A stretch of 64,000 bases of DNA from Neoconidiobolus thromboides FSU 785 (Eukaryota; Entomophthoromycota; Entomophthoromycetes; Entomophthorales; Neoconidiobolaceae). This document shows, piece after piece, positions 1-12,000 of the stretch. Within the stretch, counting starts at the first letter, position 1. Every line of letters begins with the position of its first letter. A program made the position numbers and the translations under genes. A model generated the notes under the pieces. It ran no database searches. It saw nothing but the letters and a program-made list of their open reading frames with translations, and was not told where the DNA came from. Where the stretch lies: contig MU626310.1 of assembly GCA_025603075.1 (NCBI GenBank), forward strand, positions 1 to 64,000, in the 5' to 3' direction.

Positions 1-291
1 GGAATAGCACGTAATAGGTTACAAGCTATATAAGACAAATAGAATAGACAATACTAATGTAAAATCTATGTAAAATAATATTAAGAAAACTTAGTGGCTT
101 TATTAAATGTTCGAGATATCAGGGATTAATTCAGTTAAAAAGCCTCGAACTATTATACTCTGTAAACTCTTTTATACTCTGAAAAGTATAAGTATCAAAA
201 TGAGAAGATAATATTCTTTTGGGTGGAACTAGAAATTCTCATAACAAATCAAAATAATTAACCATGGGACTGACGAAGCGATATTTCACAC

Positions 292-360
292 CATATAGGG
301 ACGCCTGAATTGGTTTTATTTTTTTATCCAATTTTCGAGCAAATAAATACATCCCCATAT
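292..360 (-). repeat. Degenerate short inverted-repeat element copy
   Basis: A shortened and diverged copy of the TATGGGGATGT element. It starts with a CATATAGGGA end and finishes with ATACATCCCCATAT, but most of the middle is lost. The orientation is uncertain. Confidence 0.4.
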
Positions 361-684
361 TCTAAGGACTTAAAATTCTGTAAAAATAAACTTTTTATTA
401 AGCAAACATACTCAACATAGTTTTAAACTATTTTATTATAATTTATACTGTAAGTTAGCTGAATTTCTATTAAATTTAATAAGAATTCTCAGATTAGCAA
501 GGTTTTTACTAATATAACCTACATATTGATATTAATCAAAGTTGTAGTATATAAATAAATATTTTTATGAAACTCCATTCAGAAATATTTATTGTTGACT
601 GCTTTATAACCAATATTACATATTTGCTATTAAATGATTAAATAGTTTATTTTAATATCACAATTACATTATTAATATATTACT

Positions 685-817
685 AAGTTAATAAATAACT
701 GGATAGTAAGGAGTGATTAGTCCCAAAGCTATGATTAGCCATCTTTATATAATACAAGCAATACAATGATAGTCTTTACTTATTATGACTACTTACTTTT
801 CAACTATTTATTAACTT
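685..817. mobile_element. Foldback element with AAGTTAATAAATA ends
   Basis: About 133 bp bounded by a 13-bp perfect inverted repeat, AAGTTAATAAATA at 685-697 and TATTTATTAACTT at 805-817. A second copy with the same ends lies at 47857-47987, also inside the 3' part of the transposase relic. The flanks of both copies are homologous in inverted orientation, so this may be a subterminal part of that transposon and not a separate insertion. Confidence 0.5.
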
Positions 818-1235
818 AGTTATTTATAGTTTAAATAATATTAATGTTTAATGATTAGTTTCTATTATTTAATAGGACACTTGCTTTACCAAACATTGAA
901 CTTTTAAATTTTCTGTTGTTTTTATAAGGTAAACTGTGTGAAAGTTAATGTACAGTAGTTAGAGTTAAAAGCAGTTTTTGCTTGATTAACTAGTCGTAAG
1001 TCGAGAGGTCTTAGTTTATGTAACTAAAATAGACTTGAATTATGAAGAATAACATTTAATAGGCTACGGATTATGTAAGATAAATAGAATAGATGATGCT
1101 ATTGTAAAATCTATATAAAGTATTATCGAAAAGATCTAATGGCTTTATTAAAAGTACAATACCAGGGAATAGTTCAATCAAAAAGCCTGAGATTATCATG
1201 CTGAAGAGTCCCCTTTGCACTTCAATTCGAAAACT

Positions 1236-1345
1236 ATATACGGGTATCTATTTTTATATTTAAGAATTTTGCTAATAATTTTTCCGCTTAAATAGCGCTT
1301 AAAAGATGGAAAAAATAATGAAGCCAAAAAAAATACCCCCATATA
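1236..1345 (-). mobile_element. Short inverted-repeat element (MITE-like), copy 1
   Basis: About 105 bp, reverse orientation. It runs from a TATATACGGGTAT end to ATACCCCCATATA and contains the internal block TAGCGCTTAAAAGATGGAAA, the complement of the family core. It lies next to a copy of the 250-bp dispersed repeat. Confidence 0.7.
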
Positions 1346-1739
1346 AAGTACACGATAGTAGTTATTCCTTACTATAAGTCACTAATTATAGATATCAAAA
1401 GAGGAGATAACGCCTTTCAATTAGATGATAAAAACCCTTATAATAAATCAAAATAAGGATCTCTGAATTGATTGTCCCACATGTAAATCATAGCCAAGTT
1501 GATTACAAAACTGTAACTGGTTTTATAAACAAGTTAAATGATTAGCATGCTATGACTAATCCTAGAGCTGATAAAGCAATATTTCACAGCTGGGGTTAAT
1601 CTTTTGGTTTATATTTTTTGTAAACTTTATAACTTTAATTAAAATTATATCGTTTTTATTTATTTATCAGATATTGGATATTAATACAGTCTATTATTAT
1701 GTTTAATAGAATGTAAATACTTTTTGATACCTTGTATTT

Positions 1740-1923
1740 TGTAAAATATTGCTTTGCCAGCTCCATGGTTGATCGTAGCATAATAACTATTTAACTTGTT
1801 GTGTTCTCAAGTTCAGAGACAATCAATCCCACGCTCTTATTTTGGTTTAATATGAGAACACAACAGCTTAGGTGACTACTATGCTATAGTTAGCTATGGG
1901 GCTGACAAAGTGATGTTTTGCAT
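1740..1923. mobile_element. Long foldback element
   Basis: About 184 bp that folds back on itself. The left arm (AAATATTGCTTTGCCAGCTCC onward) matches the complement of the right arm ending in GGGGCTGACAAAGTGATGTT, and the inner parts around GAGAACACAACA also pair. Partial relatives occur at about 259-290, 1490-1600 and 45604-45700. There is no coding capacity, so this looks like a nonautonomous foldback element. Confidence 0.5.
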
Positions 1924-2307
1924 TAAAAATAAAAATCTCAACCTTTAAAATTAATTGATTAATATTTGTTATTTTATTTGATGCTTTAAAGCTATTTTTT
2001 TATTGTAAAAGATTTTTAAAATGTTTAATAAAAAAATTAGGATCAATATTTAAACTGTCATTTGTTTTATAGTTTTTTTAAACGTATAATGTAAAAACTT
2101 TCGAGATTTAAAATAGTTTCCTGTATCTGCCTATATATTAATTTTTATAAACTTTTTAAATAAAAATTCTTTAGATACTAAATTAATTAAGCAATTTTTT
2201 ACAGATGTTAAATTATAACTTAATGTTTTAAAGAAATAACTAAAATAAATAAAGTTTATTATTTTGTTATTTTTTGAATATAGAACAAAATTTAATACTA
2301 ATATAGC

Positions 2308-2565
2308 TTATTTATTATAATGGGTTAAATTTACTAAATCTAGTACTATTTCTATCTCTATATTTTGTTTAAAATTTAAAGTTACTATTTGATTTTTGTT
2401 ATTTGATTTTCTAATAGCTTTATTGAACATGTTTTTAAGTATTAATATAAAATTTGTATATTTTGTATAGCTCTTTTTTATTGAAAGATTTTTTATGTTT
2501 GTTTTGTTTTTTATTACTGTATTTATTTTATTTTTGAATAATTTTCTTCTGATTATATTAAGCAC
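2308..2565 (-). pseudogene. Transposase fragment (DDE-type, decayed)
   Basis: An 85-codon minus-strand reading frame resembles the middle of the larger transposase relic at 46592-47079. Both share an RRKLFKNKINT / RKKLFENKINT block and, after a gap, an IRK-NNK...LDFKQNMEI-like block ending in HYNK. The aspartate of the presumed first catalytic motif (LDFKQN) is an asparagine here (LNFKQN), and the frame has no start or end matching a whole protein. This is a dead fragment, and the superfamily within DDE-type transposases is not settled. Confidence 0.5.
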
Positions 2566-2835
2566 ATATTATGTAATCTGATTTTCTTACTATATGTTTA
2601 AAATTACTTAGTAATTATTCAAAAATTATTAACCTAACTATTGCTTTATCTTTTAAAATATTTTAATATTTAATATTTTTATTAAATTTTAATAAAATAG
2701 TTAAATTTTTAAGTAAATATTATACAGTAATTTTAATTTGCTTATTTTTGATTTTTTGATATTTTTAATCATAATTTATAATATCATTATTTTATTATTA
2801 TTGATTATTTCTAAATAATCATGTTGATTCTTACT

Positions 2836-2942
2836 CATGGGGGTGTTTTTTTTGGCTTCATTACTTTTTCCATCTTTTAAGTGCTATTTGAGTGGAAAAG
2901 TTATCAGCAAAATTATTAAACACAAAAATACATCCCCTTATG
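2836..2942 (+). mobile_element. Short inverted-repeat element, copy 2
   Basis: Forward orientation with the complete core TTTAAGTGCTATTTGAGTGG. The ends are ATGGGGGTGT and ACATCCCCTTAT. An 85-codon open frame over this copy is a by-product of the repeat, not a gene. Confidence 0.75.
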
Positions 2943-3436
2943 TTGAATCTAAAACTTTTGTATTTTTCAAAAAATATACTGAGACTATAGTTGATGATAA
3001 TGCTACTTGTAGGTTTTTCCTTCCTGTTCCCTTTAAAGTAATAATTTTCATGTATTCCCTGATTAAGTTTATTACTATCAATAGTGAATTTTAATAATGT
3101 AATGTTTGTTTTTTTTGTATTATAAAATTCAATATTTTATTATGGACAGTGTTTTATATATTTTACACATATTATGTAGATATTAAGGCCATCAAAATGT
3201 CGAATGAAATTTGAAAAAAGTTTGAAAAAATAAATTTGACACTTTAACATACTTAAGTTTTTTATTATAAAATTAACATGAAATTTGAATATAACAAAAT
3301 AGAGATATTTGTTATTGAATTTTATTACTTTGAATTTCTTCCATTTGTTTTTTATAATATTATAATACTATAAAAACACCTGTATTATCCACTTCATTTT
3401 TTTTGTTTTTTTAGAAGGTATGCGAACTGGTTTCGA

Positions 3437-4240
3437 CTGATTGTATAAATTAAAGTATTCAGGGTTACAATGAGATATCAAAGCTTTTAATTCAAGATAA
3501 ATTTAGAAATGCTATCTTGTACTCTAATATAGGTAGTAATTCGATCGCGCTATCCAAATTTACCTTGAATAGCATCAACTTGGTTCAACTCAATATCGTT
3601 CAAATATTTGGTGGATCGAGCGTTTGTTGGGAATTAATGGGAGTAACTTCAGTGGAATCAATTAGTAATTATTCTGGTAAAGAGATATATGAAATCTTTT
3701 TTAAGGAATTGGAAACAATGGTATATTGTAGTGAGGTCGCTTTCCAAACACTTGGTTTATTATTCAATAATAAGTTACTACCAAATTCTGGTTTAATATT
3801 TTTTTAAATATAAGAGTTATCTTATTTAACTGATAATTCTATATCAAAGATACCGTCAACTGGTGTTATTCTTTTAATTTGCTTTAATAAATTAACACTA
3901 CTATCATCTTTGGTACTTTGATTAATATTTAATTTTAACAAGGCACTTAATGTCTATGAATACAATGCTCACCTACAAGGACTTTATTACCTATCAATTT
4001 AAGTGATTCAATTAAGAAGTAGCATTGAAGAAGACACTTAAGGTACCTATAGCATGACTTGGATGCTTAGTTCCATTATTCCCATAATTTTGGCTTAAGC
4101 TATAATGTATAATAGCAGTTACAATATCATGATGTTCTGCTAAGCTCCCTACCATAATTTTAATTGGTTCTATGTCTTTTAATACCCATGTTCCACTTTA
4201 TATATATCAATGAGAGAAAGTTTGGAGCACAGTTCAAGGA
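3437..4240. pseudogene. Unassigned gene relic(s)
   Basis: This patch is more codon-like than its surroundings. On the plus strand a frame is open from about 3450 to 3807 (about 118 codons). On the minus strand, broken frames over about 3836-4200 read as ordinary protein (for example IKIMVGSLAEHHDIVTAII), interrupted by stops and shifts. I do not recognise either product. An old single-gene pseudogene, probably on the minus strand, is the simplest explanation. Low confidence in strand and family. Confidence 0.3.
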
Positions 4241-6059
4241 TGTAATCAAATCAAAATAATTATTTCTATTTACATCATTATATTAGTAAGATTTTTTATT
4301 TACACTATCAATATTAAGATTTTAATATTAATAAATATTTAGTCGAATATAAAATACTTACCTTAAGTTTTAGATAAAAATGCCCATCGAGTTTGTATGC
4401 TAAGTTTGATCTATTTGTTATTATTAAAGTATAGCGAGTAATAGCTTACCAAAAAAGATGACTTGAGTAATAAATATACGGTATAGGATCATCTTATACA
4501 TTTAGGTTTAATTTAACCGGTAGAAAATTAGTTTATAATTATAAATTGTTTGATCTTAAATATATAAAATAAACAAATGTATTTCAAATTAGTATGATAA
4601 AACGGTTAATCTTACTATCACTATTAAATGAGTTTTGACTGATTTTGTTGTATTTTCTAGATGTCCAATCTTCAAACACAATATAAAGTAAGAAGTTAAA
4701 ATCACATCTATTTTAACAGACTATTGGAGGATATTTATAGTCTATTCTACAAAGATATCTGTATTTTATTTACTTTTCTGATTTATATTAATAAATCAGC
4801 TTCTATAAAAATAGTGAAATTTCTAAAACATGTTAGTTATGTCAATGTTTAATATGTTTCTTTAGTATAATAACATAAAATTAATTAATTTGATTAGTAA
4901 TGGTTTGTAAACTTTTATTATATTAAAATCAAAAATTTAAAAAAACTGGAAACCTACTTCAAGTGTAAATCGTAGATAGTAAAATACTTTACATTCGCTA
5001 ACTTGTTAAACAAACTAAATTAATATAAACTAAAAATAGAAGCCCAGACTTTAAAAAATTTAATATAACTTATATAGCTAACTAGATATTTTGTTAGATG
5101 TTTTTATAAACCTTGCTCATGAATCAATTTATAAATTAAAAAAAATTCTGAAAATTGTTAAATTTAGAAAAACTATACTATTTTTGCTAAAGGACATTTA
5201 AATGTTAAAAGTACAATAGGAGTAATATAAAAATATTGTTACAATAAATTGCTTTAAATCCAATGTTGAACTGTTTTTTGGGCATAATTATTTAAAAGTA
5301 TTGATTAAACATGAATACCGAATGTAGTTGCTTTTTTGAGAAATTTTAATCTAGATAAATGCTTCTTCAATATTTAACCAGTAACAATTTTAAATTTTAT
5401 GCTGAACGGAAAATATATAACAATAAAATAAAAATATTTTCATAAAATTTATGTAATTATGTAATTTATATAAAAGTTTTTGTTCACTTTTGAAGTAATT
5501 TAGATCTAAAACATTCACTAACTGAGCCCTTAAATAAAAAGTATAGTCATGATTTTATCTGTAAATCTTAGGGTTAGAACTCTAAAGTATATTACCTTGG
5601 AAAGAAAAAAATTCATATGGCTATAATTTTCAGCAACATAGTGCTTAATGCCCACCATTTTTCAGTATTAAAATTCAGTAAAATAGACGCATTTTCAAAG
5701 ATTATAAAATACGCTAAAAATAAAAACATTTAACGAAGCTACAATAGTTAGAAACTTACTCATCAAAATAGTTAGTGCTAAATTAAATGCTAGATAGTAA
5801 TGATATAAGGCTAAAATGAAAGAGCTTAAAGGGCATAAAATACAATATTCATTTTTATAAAATATAGAATTAAAATTAGGAAATTCAACCCTGGAAACCA
5901 TGTACAATTTTAATTGGTTAAGAAAACTCCAATTACCACTCTCAGTGACGCGTAGTAAATTGTAAAATTTTTATCGGACAAATTTTACAACTACTTTTTT
6001 TCCAAAAAAATCATATAAACTTTTTCCAACAAAAAACTTTTTAAATACAGAAAAAAAAC
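4241..6059. other. Intergenic, AT-rich
   Basis: No reading frame, RNA gene or repeat that I could support. Its right end is the dynein gene's upstream region, with a long A/T-rich run just before the start codon. Confidence 0.5.
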
Positions 6060-9000
6060 ATGGAAGAAGAGAGTACCAAATCACCTATTGATATAGGGAG
6101 TCCGATTTCAAGTGAAGTGGTAGTAGATCTTAATAATTATGATTGTCAAATTTTAATTGATTTTATCTGTCAATTACTGCCATTAACTTTAGACTCAAAA
6201 CAAGCGGATATTGAAACTTCTCTATTAGAGTTTCCAGAAACTATTGAAAATTGTTTGAAGTTTTCAACGGACCCTCAAACTTCAGTAATGTATATATTGA
6301 AAGAAAAATTAGGTTTAGACGCTTCAGGTACTTTTACTCTTTATTTTTTATTCTTTTAAACAAAAATACTTACAATCTTAATTAGATGAAACCTCTGGCT
6401 TTTTATATTCCCTTAAACTTGAAGTGGAATATCGTACTGGTATAGTTGCTTGTATTGCTTTAATTAAAAGGGTATCTGTATTAGACCAAACTAAACCACT
6501 TCAAAACCAGATTCAATTTATTAATTTACCTGGCCCAAATTCCGACTCTATTTCACCTTATGAAGCACTTCATGCTTATATTCATCATGCAGTCAGTCCT
6601 TATTTCAATGCATTTACAAATGCTAAGTTAGGAACTTCAACAGATATTCAAGCTAATAAAAGGGATGAAAGCTCAACTATGGGAGTACCAGCAGCCAAGA
6701 AAAAAATTGCCGAACTTGAACTTTCTTTATTACATCTTCAACAAAATGTTGAGATACCCGATATAACTTTAGTGATTCATCCAGTGATTCAAAAAGCAGT
6801 TGAAGAAAATTTGAATAAAGGTCAAAGAGTTACTGTAGATACTATTGATGGTAAACTGCTTCAAGATTCCTCATTTTTAAATGCACTTCAAGCCGATGTC
6901 AATCGTTGGATTAAAGAAATTCAAAAAGTCACCAAACTTACTAGAGACCCTTCGACTGGTTCCGCACTTCAAGAAATTAATTTTTGGCTAAGTATGGAAA
7001 GAGCTTTAGATCGTATTGATGTGGAGCTTAGAAGCGATGCTATCATTCTTACCTTGGAAATTCTTAAACATGCTAAACGTTTCCATGCTACTGTTAGTTT
7101 CCATGCTGATACTGGACTTCAAGAAGCTTTAGAAACTGTATTGAAGTATAATACCATTATGAAAGATTTTCCTATTAGTGATCTTTTATCAGCTCCAGAT
7201 GTAGATCGTTTAACAGATGCTTTTGTTCAAGTACATTCTCATTTACATAAAAAATTGAGAAATTCGTCTTATCCCATTCGTCGTTCGATTGCCTTTATGG
7301 AAGCTATCTCCAGAGATTTAACTCAACAATTAACCAAAATTTTAAATACACGTCGGTTGATGTATATTGATTACCATGAATTTGATTCAATTATGCGTAG
7401 TGTTGAACGCTTATTTTCCAATTGGGAAGATTTAGCCAGAGAATATTCAACCTTAGCTAGAGATCTTACTAGAAAACGTGGTGAAAAGTTTTTCTATTTT
7501 AAATTAGAACCAGCTCATCAAAAACTTCAAGAAAGATTATCATTTATTCAATTATTTAGAAAACAACACGATCAACTTCAATCTACTATTGATAAGGTAA
7601 TGGCAAGACCATCTCAAAATAGAAAGGGATCTAATGAAGCTGATAATGTCACTGTAAGTGATTTAAATGCGGTTGAGGAGGTAAGATTAGCTTATGAAAA
7701 TATCAAACATATCGATATATTAGATATTACGCCCGAAGGAACTGAAGTTTGGGTTGTTGCTGAAACCAATTATAATGAAAAGATATCTCGAGTTGAAAAT
7801 CAAATCATTATTAAATTACGTAATTTACTTGGTGCTGCTAAAAATGCTAATGAAATGTTTCGAGTGTTTTCAAAATTTAATGCTTTATTTGTACGTCCCA
7901 AAATTCGTGGTGCTATTCAAGAATATCAAACTCAATTAATTGAAAGTGTTAAAAAAGATATCCAAGCTTTACATGAGAAATTTAAAGTTCAATATAGAAA
8001 TTCTCAAGCCCATCACATGAGCCAATTACGTGATATTCCACCCATTTCAGGTACTATTATTTGGGTCAAACAAATCGATCGTCAATTATCTATGTATATG
8101 AAGAGAGTAGAGGATGTGTTAGGGAAAGGATGGGAGATGTATGCAGATGGTCAAAAGTTAGAATCAGAAAGTTCTAGTTTTAAAAAGAAATTAAATACAA
8201 GACAAATCTTTGAAATGTGGCAAGATGAAATAGCATCAAGAAATCATAAAATTTCTGGTAACATCTTTTCTGTTATTCGAAATCGTGCTCAAAACAATTC
8301 GTATTCTCTTGCTATTAACTTTGATAACCAAATTATTACTTTATTTAAAGAATGTCGTAATTTATTATGGCTTGGTTTTAAAGTACCTTATACTATTCGT
8401 AATTTAGCTAGTGATGTGAAACGTATCTATCCATTTGCCATTAGTTTAATTGAATCCGTAAGAACTTATACACAAGTAGTTGATAAATATGAGAGTCATC
8501 CAGAAGTATCTATGCTTGTTGCTTCTTATTATAAAGAAGTACAAGATTTAATTACACAAGGTATAGCTTTACGTTGGGATTATTTAGTTAATCAATATGA
8601 CAATCGCATTGTATTCTCAGGTGGTGAATTTGCTCACTCAGAAACACGCCATAATGATTTTATTCAAGATTTTTCTAGTTTAATATTTACTTTTCAAACT
8701 AAAATGGATGCAGTTTTAAAAATTGATAATGAAATTAAAGAGATTCTCAATTCGTTACAAAGCTGTCCATTTACTCATGAAGATTTGTTATCTAATTTAA
8801 AATTAATTCAAAAAATAATTGACCAATTAAATTTTGAATCCTATAGTAATTTAGATCAATGGGTAGAGTATTTAGATACTCAAGTTAAAGACGTTTTGTT
8901 GATCCGATTACAAAAAGCATTACGTGCTTGGACTAATGCTTTTTTGAAGATTAATGATTCTAATAATAACAATTCATTAGAATCTAAATCTTTATTAACA

Positions 9001-12000
9001 ATCAAACGTAGAGATTTAGATAAATCAATTAATGCAAATGATAAAGAAGCCAACCAAAAGATAGAATATCAACCTAATATTCAATCTCTAATTCATGAAA
9101 TTTTAATTCGTGATCAAATTATGCATTTAGATCCACCTATTGAAGATGCACGTGAAAACTGGTATAAACAATTATCCAATTGGATATCAATTGTATGTTC
9201 TTTACCTAAACTACAGAGTTCTCGTTATGAATTTAATATTGGTGAAGAATCTGAAGATCCAAGGGATCTAACTTATATGTCTATTATTAAAGATTTAGAT
9301 GATGATGCATTAACTTCAGCTTATGAAAAGATTGAAAGTAAAATTAAAGAAGTTTCTGACTATGTTAAAATTTGGTTACAATATCAATCACTCTGGGATT
9401 TAGAACCAGAGATTGTTTATACTAAACTTGGGGATGATTTATTTCAATGGCAACAAATTTTAATTGAAATTAAAAAAGCAAGAGCAACTTTTGATAATTC
9501 GGAAACTGAAAAGAATTTTGGACCGATTATTGTAGATTATGAACAAGTTCAAAGTAAAGTCAATTCCAAATATGATTCTTGGCAAAAGGAAATCTTAAAG
9601 GAATTTGGTATTAAACTTGGTAATTCAATGAAAGAATTTAATGTACAAGTATCAAAAGCACGTGCTGGTTTAGAAAGGTTTTCATTAGATACTAATGCCA
9701 CTTCCGAAGTAGTTACTTTTATTACTTTTGTTGAAGATATCAAATTAAAAGTAGAACAATGGAGTGCTGATATTGAACTTTATAGACATGGACAAAAAAC
9801 ATTGGAACGTCAAAGGTATCAATTTCCATCGGATTGGTTATATGTTGATCAAGTGGAAGGAGAATGGAGTGCCTTTAATGAAATTTTAGCACGTAAAAAT
9901 AATTCAATTCAAGAACAAGTAGCTGGATTACAAATGAAAATTATTGCTCAAGATAAAATTGTTGAGGATAAAATTACTAATTTAATTACTGAATGGAATA
10001 AAGATATACCTAAAGCAGGAGATATTAAACCAGATATTGCCATTAACACATTAAATATATTTGAAGGTCGTCTTACTCGATTAAAAGAAGAATATGATCA
10101 AGTTTATTCAGCAAAGAAGGCATTAAAATTAGATGTTACTTTAAATGATCGATTAAGTCCAGTACTAGAAGAACTTGGTGATCTTAAATCTGTATGGAAT
10201 GCATTAACTGGTATCTGGCAATCTATTTATATGTTACGTGATAATACTTGGGCTTCTGTTGTTCCTAGAAAAATTCGATTACAAATTGAAGAATGTGTCT
10301 CTGAAGCCAGAAAATTACCACCCAGAATTCATCAATATCCAGCTTATAGTTATATAATTGATTTATTAAATAGTTATTTAAAAGTTAATACTATATTAAC
10401 TGAGTTAAAATCGGATGCTTTACGTGAACGTCACTGGAGACAATTATTCAAACAACTTGATTGTGAAGGTAAATTCTTTTTATCAGAAATGACTTTAGGT
10501 AATATTTGGGATATGGATTTGGATAAGAATGAAGTTATTGCTAGAGAAATTATAATAGTTGCTCAAGGAGAAATGGCTTTAGAAGAATTTATTAAACAAG
10601 TCAAAGAAACATGGAGTAGTTATACATTAGAATTGGTAAATTATCAAAATAAATGTCGATTAATCAAAGGATGGGATGATATGATGACAAAATGTAGTGA
10701 AAATTTAAATTCATTAACAGCTATGAAAATGTCTCCTTATTATAAAGTGTTTGAAGAAGAAGCTTCAGCTTGGGAAGATAAATTAAATCGAATTTATGTA
10801 CTTTTCTTTGATGTTTGGATTGATGTACAACGTCAATGGGTTTATCTTGAAGGTATATTTTCAGGTTCAGCAGATATTAAACACTTATTACCAATGGAAA
10901 CTTCAAGATTTCAAAATATTAATGCCGAATTTTTAACAGCTATGAAGAAAGTGTATAAGTCTCCTTTTGTTTTAGATGTATTAAATATACCAAATATTCA
11001 AAAATCATTAGAGAGATTAAAAGATTTATTAAGTAAAATTCAAAAGGCATTGGGTGAGTATTTAGAAAAAGAAAGATCTTCTTTCCCACGATTTTATTTT
11101 GTAGGTGATGAAGATTTATTAGAAATTATTGGAAATAGTAAAGATATATTAAGAATTCAAAAACATTTTAAAAAAATGTTTGCTGGTATTAATAATATAC
11201 TATTAAACGAAGATACAAGTATTATTATTGGTATGGCATCAAAAGATGGAGAAGAAGTATTATTTAAAAAACCAATCATATTAAAAGAAAATCCAAGAAT
11301 TAATGATTGGTTAACAATGATTGAAAGTGAAATGAAAGTTTCATTGGCTTTGTTATTAGATGATGCTATCAAAGAATTATCTACAGTTTATTTAGCAGAT
11401 AATTTAAATAATGAGTTGTTTATGCAATGGATTAATAAATATCCAGCTCAATTAGTTGTACTTGCTTCTCAAGCTATTTGGACTCAAACAATCGAAGATG
11501 GCTTTATTACTTCAAAAAATGATAAATTAGATTTAACTCATTTTGATTCAGCATTAAACAAAGTAGAAAGAGGATTGATTACATTAGCAGATGCTGTTTT
11601 AACAGATTTAGTAGTAACTCAACGACGTAAATGTGAACATTTAATTACTGAATTAGTTCATCAAAGGGATGTAATTCGATTATTAATCAAAAACAAAGTC
11701 ATTAACAATAAAGATTTCAATTGGTTATACCAAATGCGATTCTATTATAATTCGACTATACAAGAGCCATTACATCGATTAAATATTCAAATGGCCAATG
11801 CTAATTTCTACTATGGCTATGAATATTTAGGTATTCCAGATCGATTAGTGCAAACCCCATTAACAGATCGTTGCTATTTAACATTAACGCAAGCTTTAGA
11901 AGCTAGATTAGGTGGTTCTCCTTTTGGACCAGCAGGTACAGGAAAAACAGAATCTGTTAAAGCATTAGGAGTCCAATTAGGTAGATTTGTTTTAGTATTT

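Larger units (their letters stand above)
1..2700. repeat. Decayed transposon region with nested elements
   Basis: No intact gene is visible. The stretch holds a broken, minus-strand copy of the transposase-bearing element also seen at 46.2-48.1 kb: its 3' part lies at about 560-960 and a coding fragment at 2308-2565. Other repeats sit between these parts: a 250-bp dispersed repeat (about 1-205 and 995-1205), foldback elements (685-817 and 1740-1923) and one short inverted-repeat element (1236-1345). The two transposon pieces are farther apart than their counterparts at 46-48 kb, which fits later insertions. Boundaries are approximate. Confidence 0.6.
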
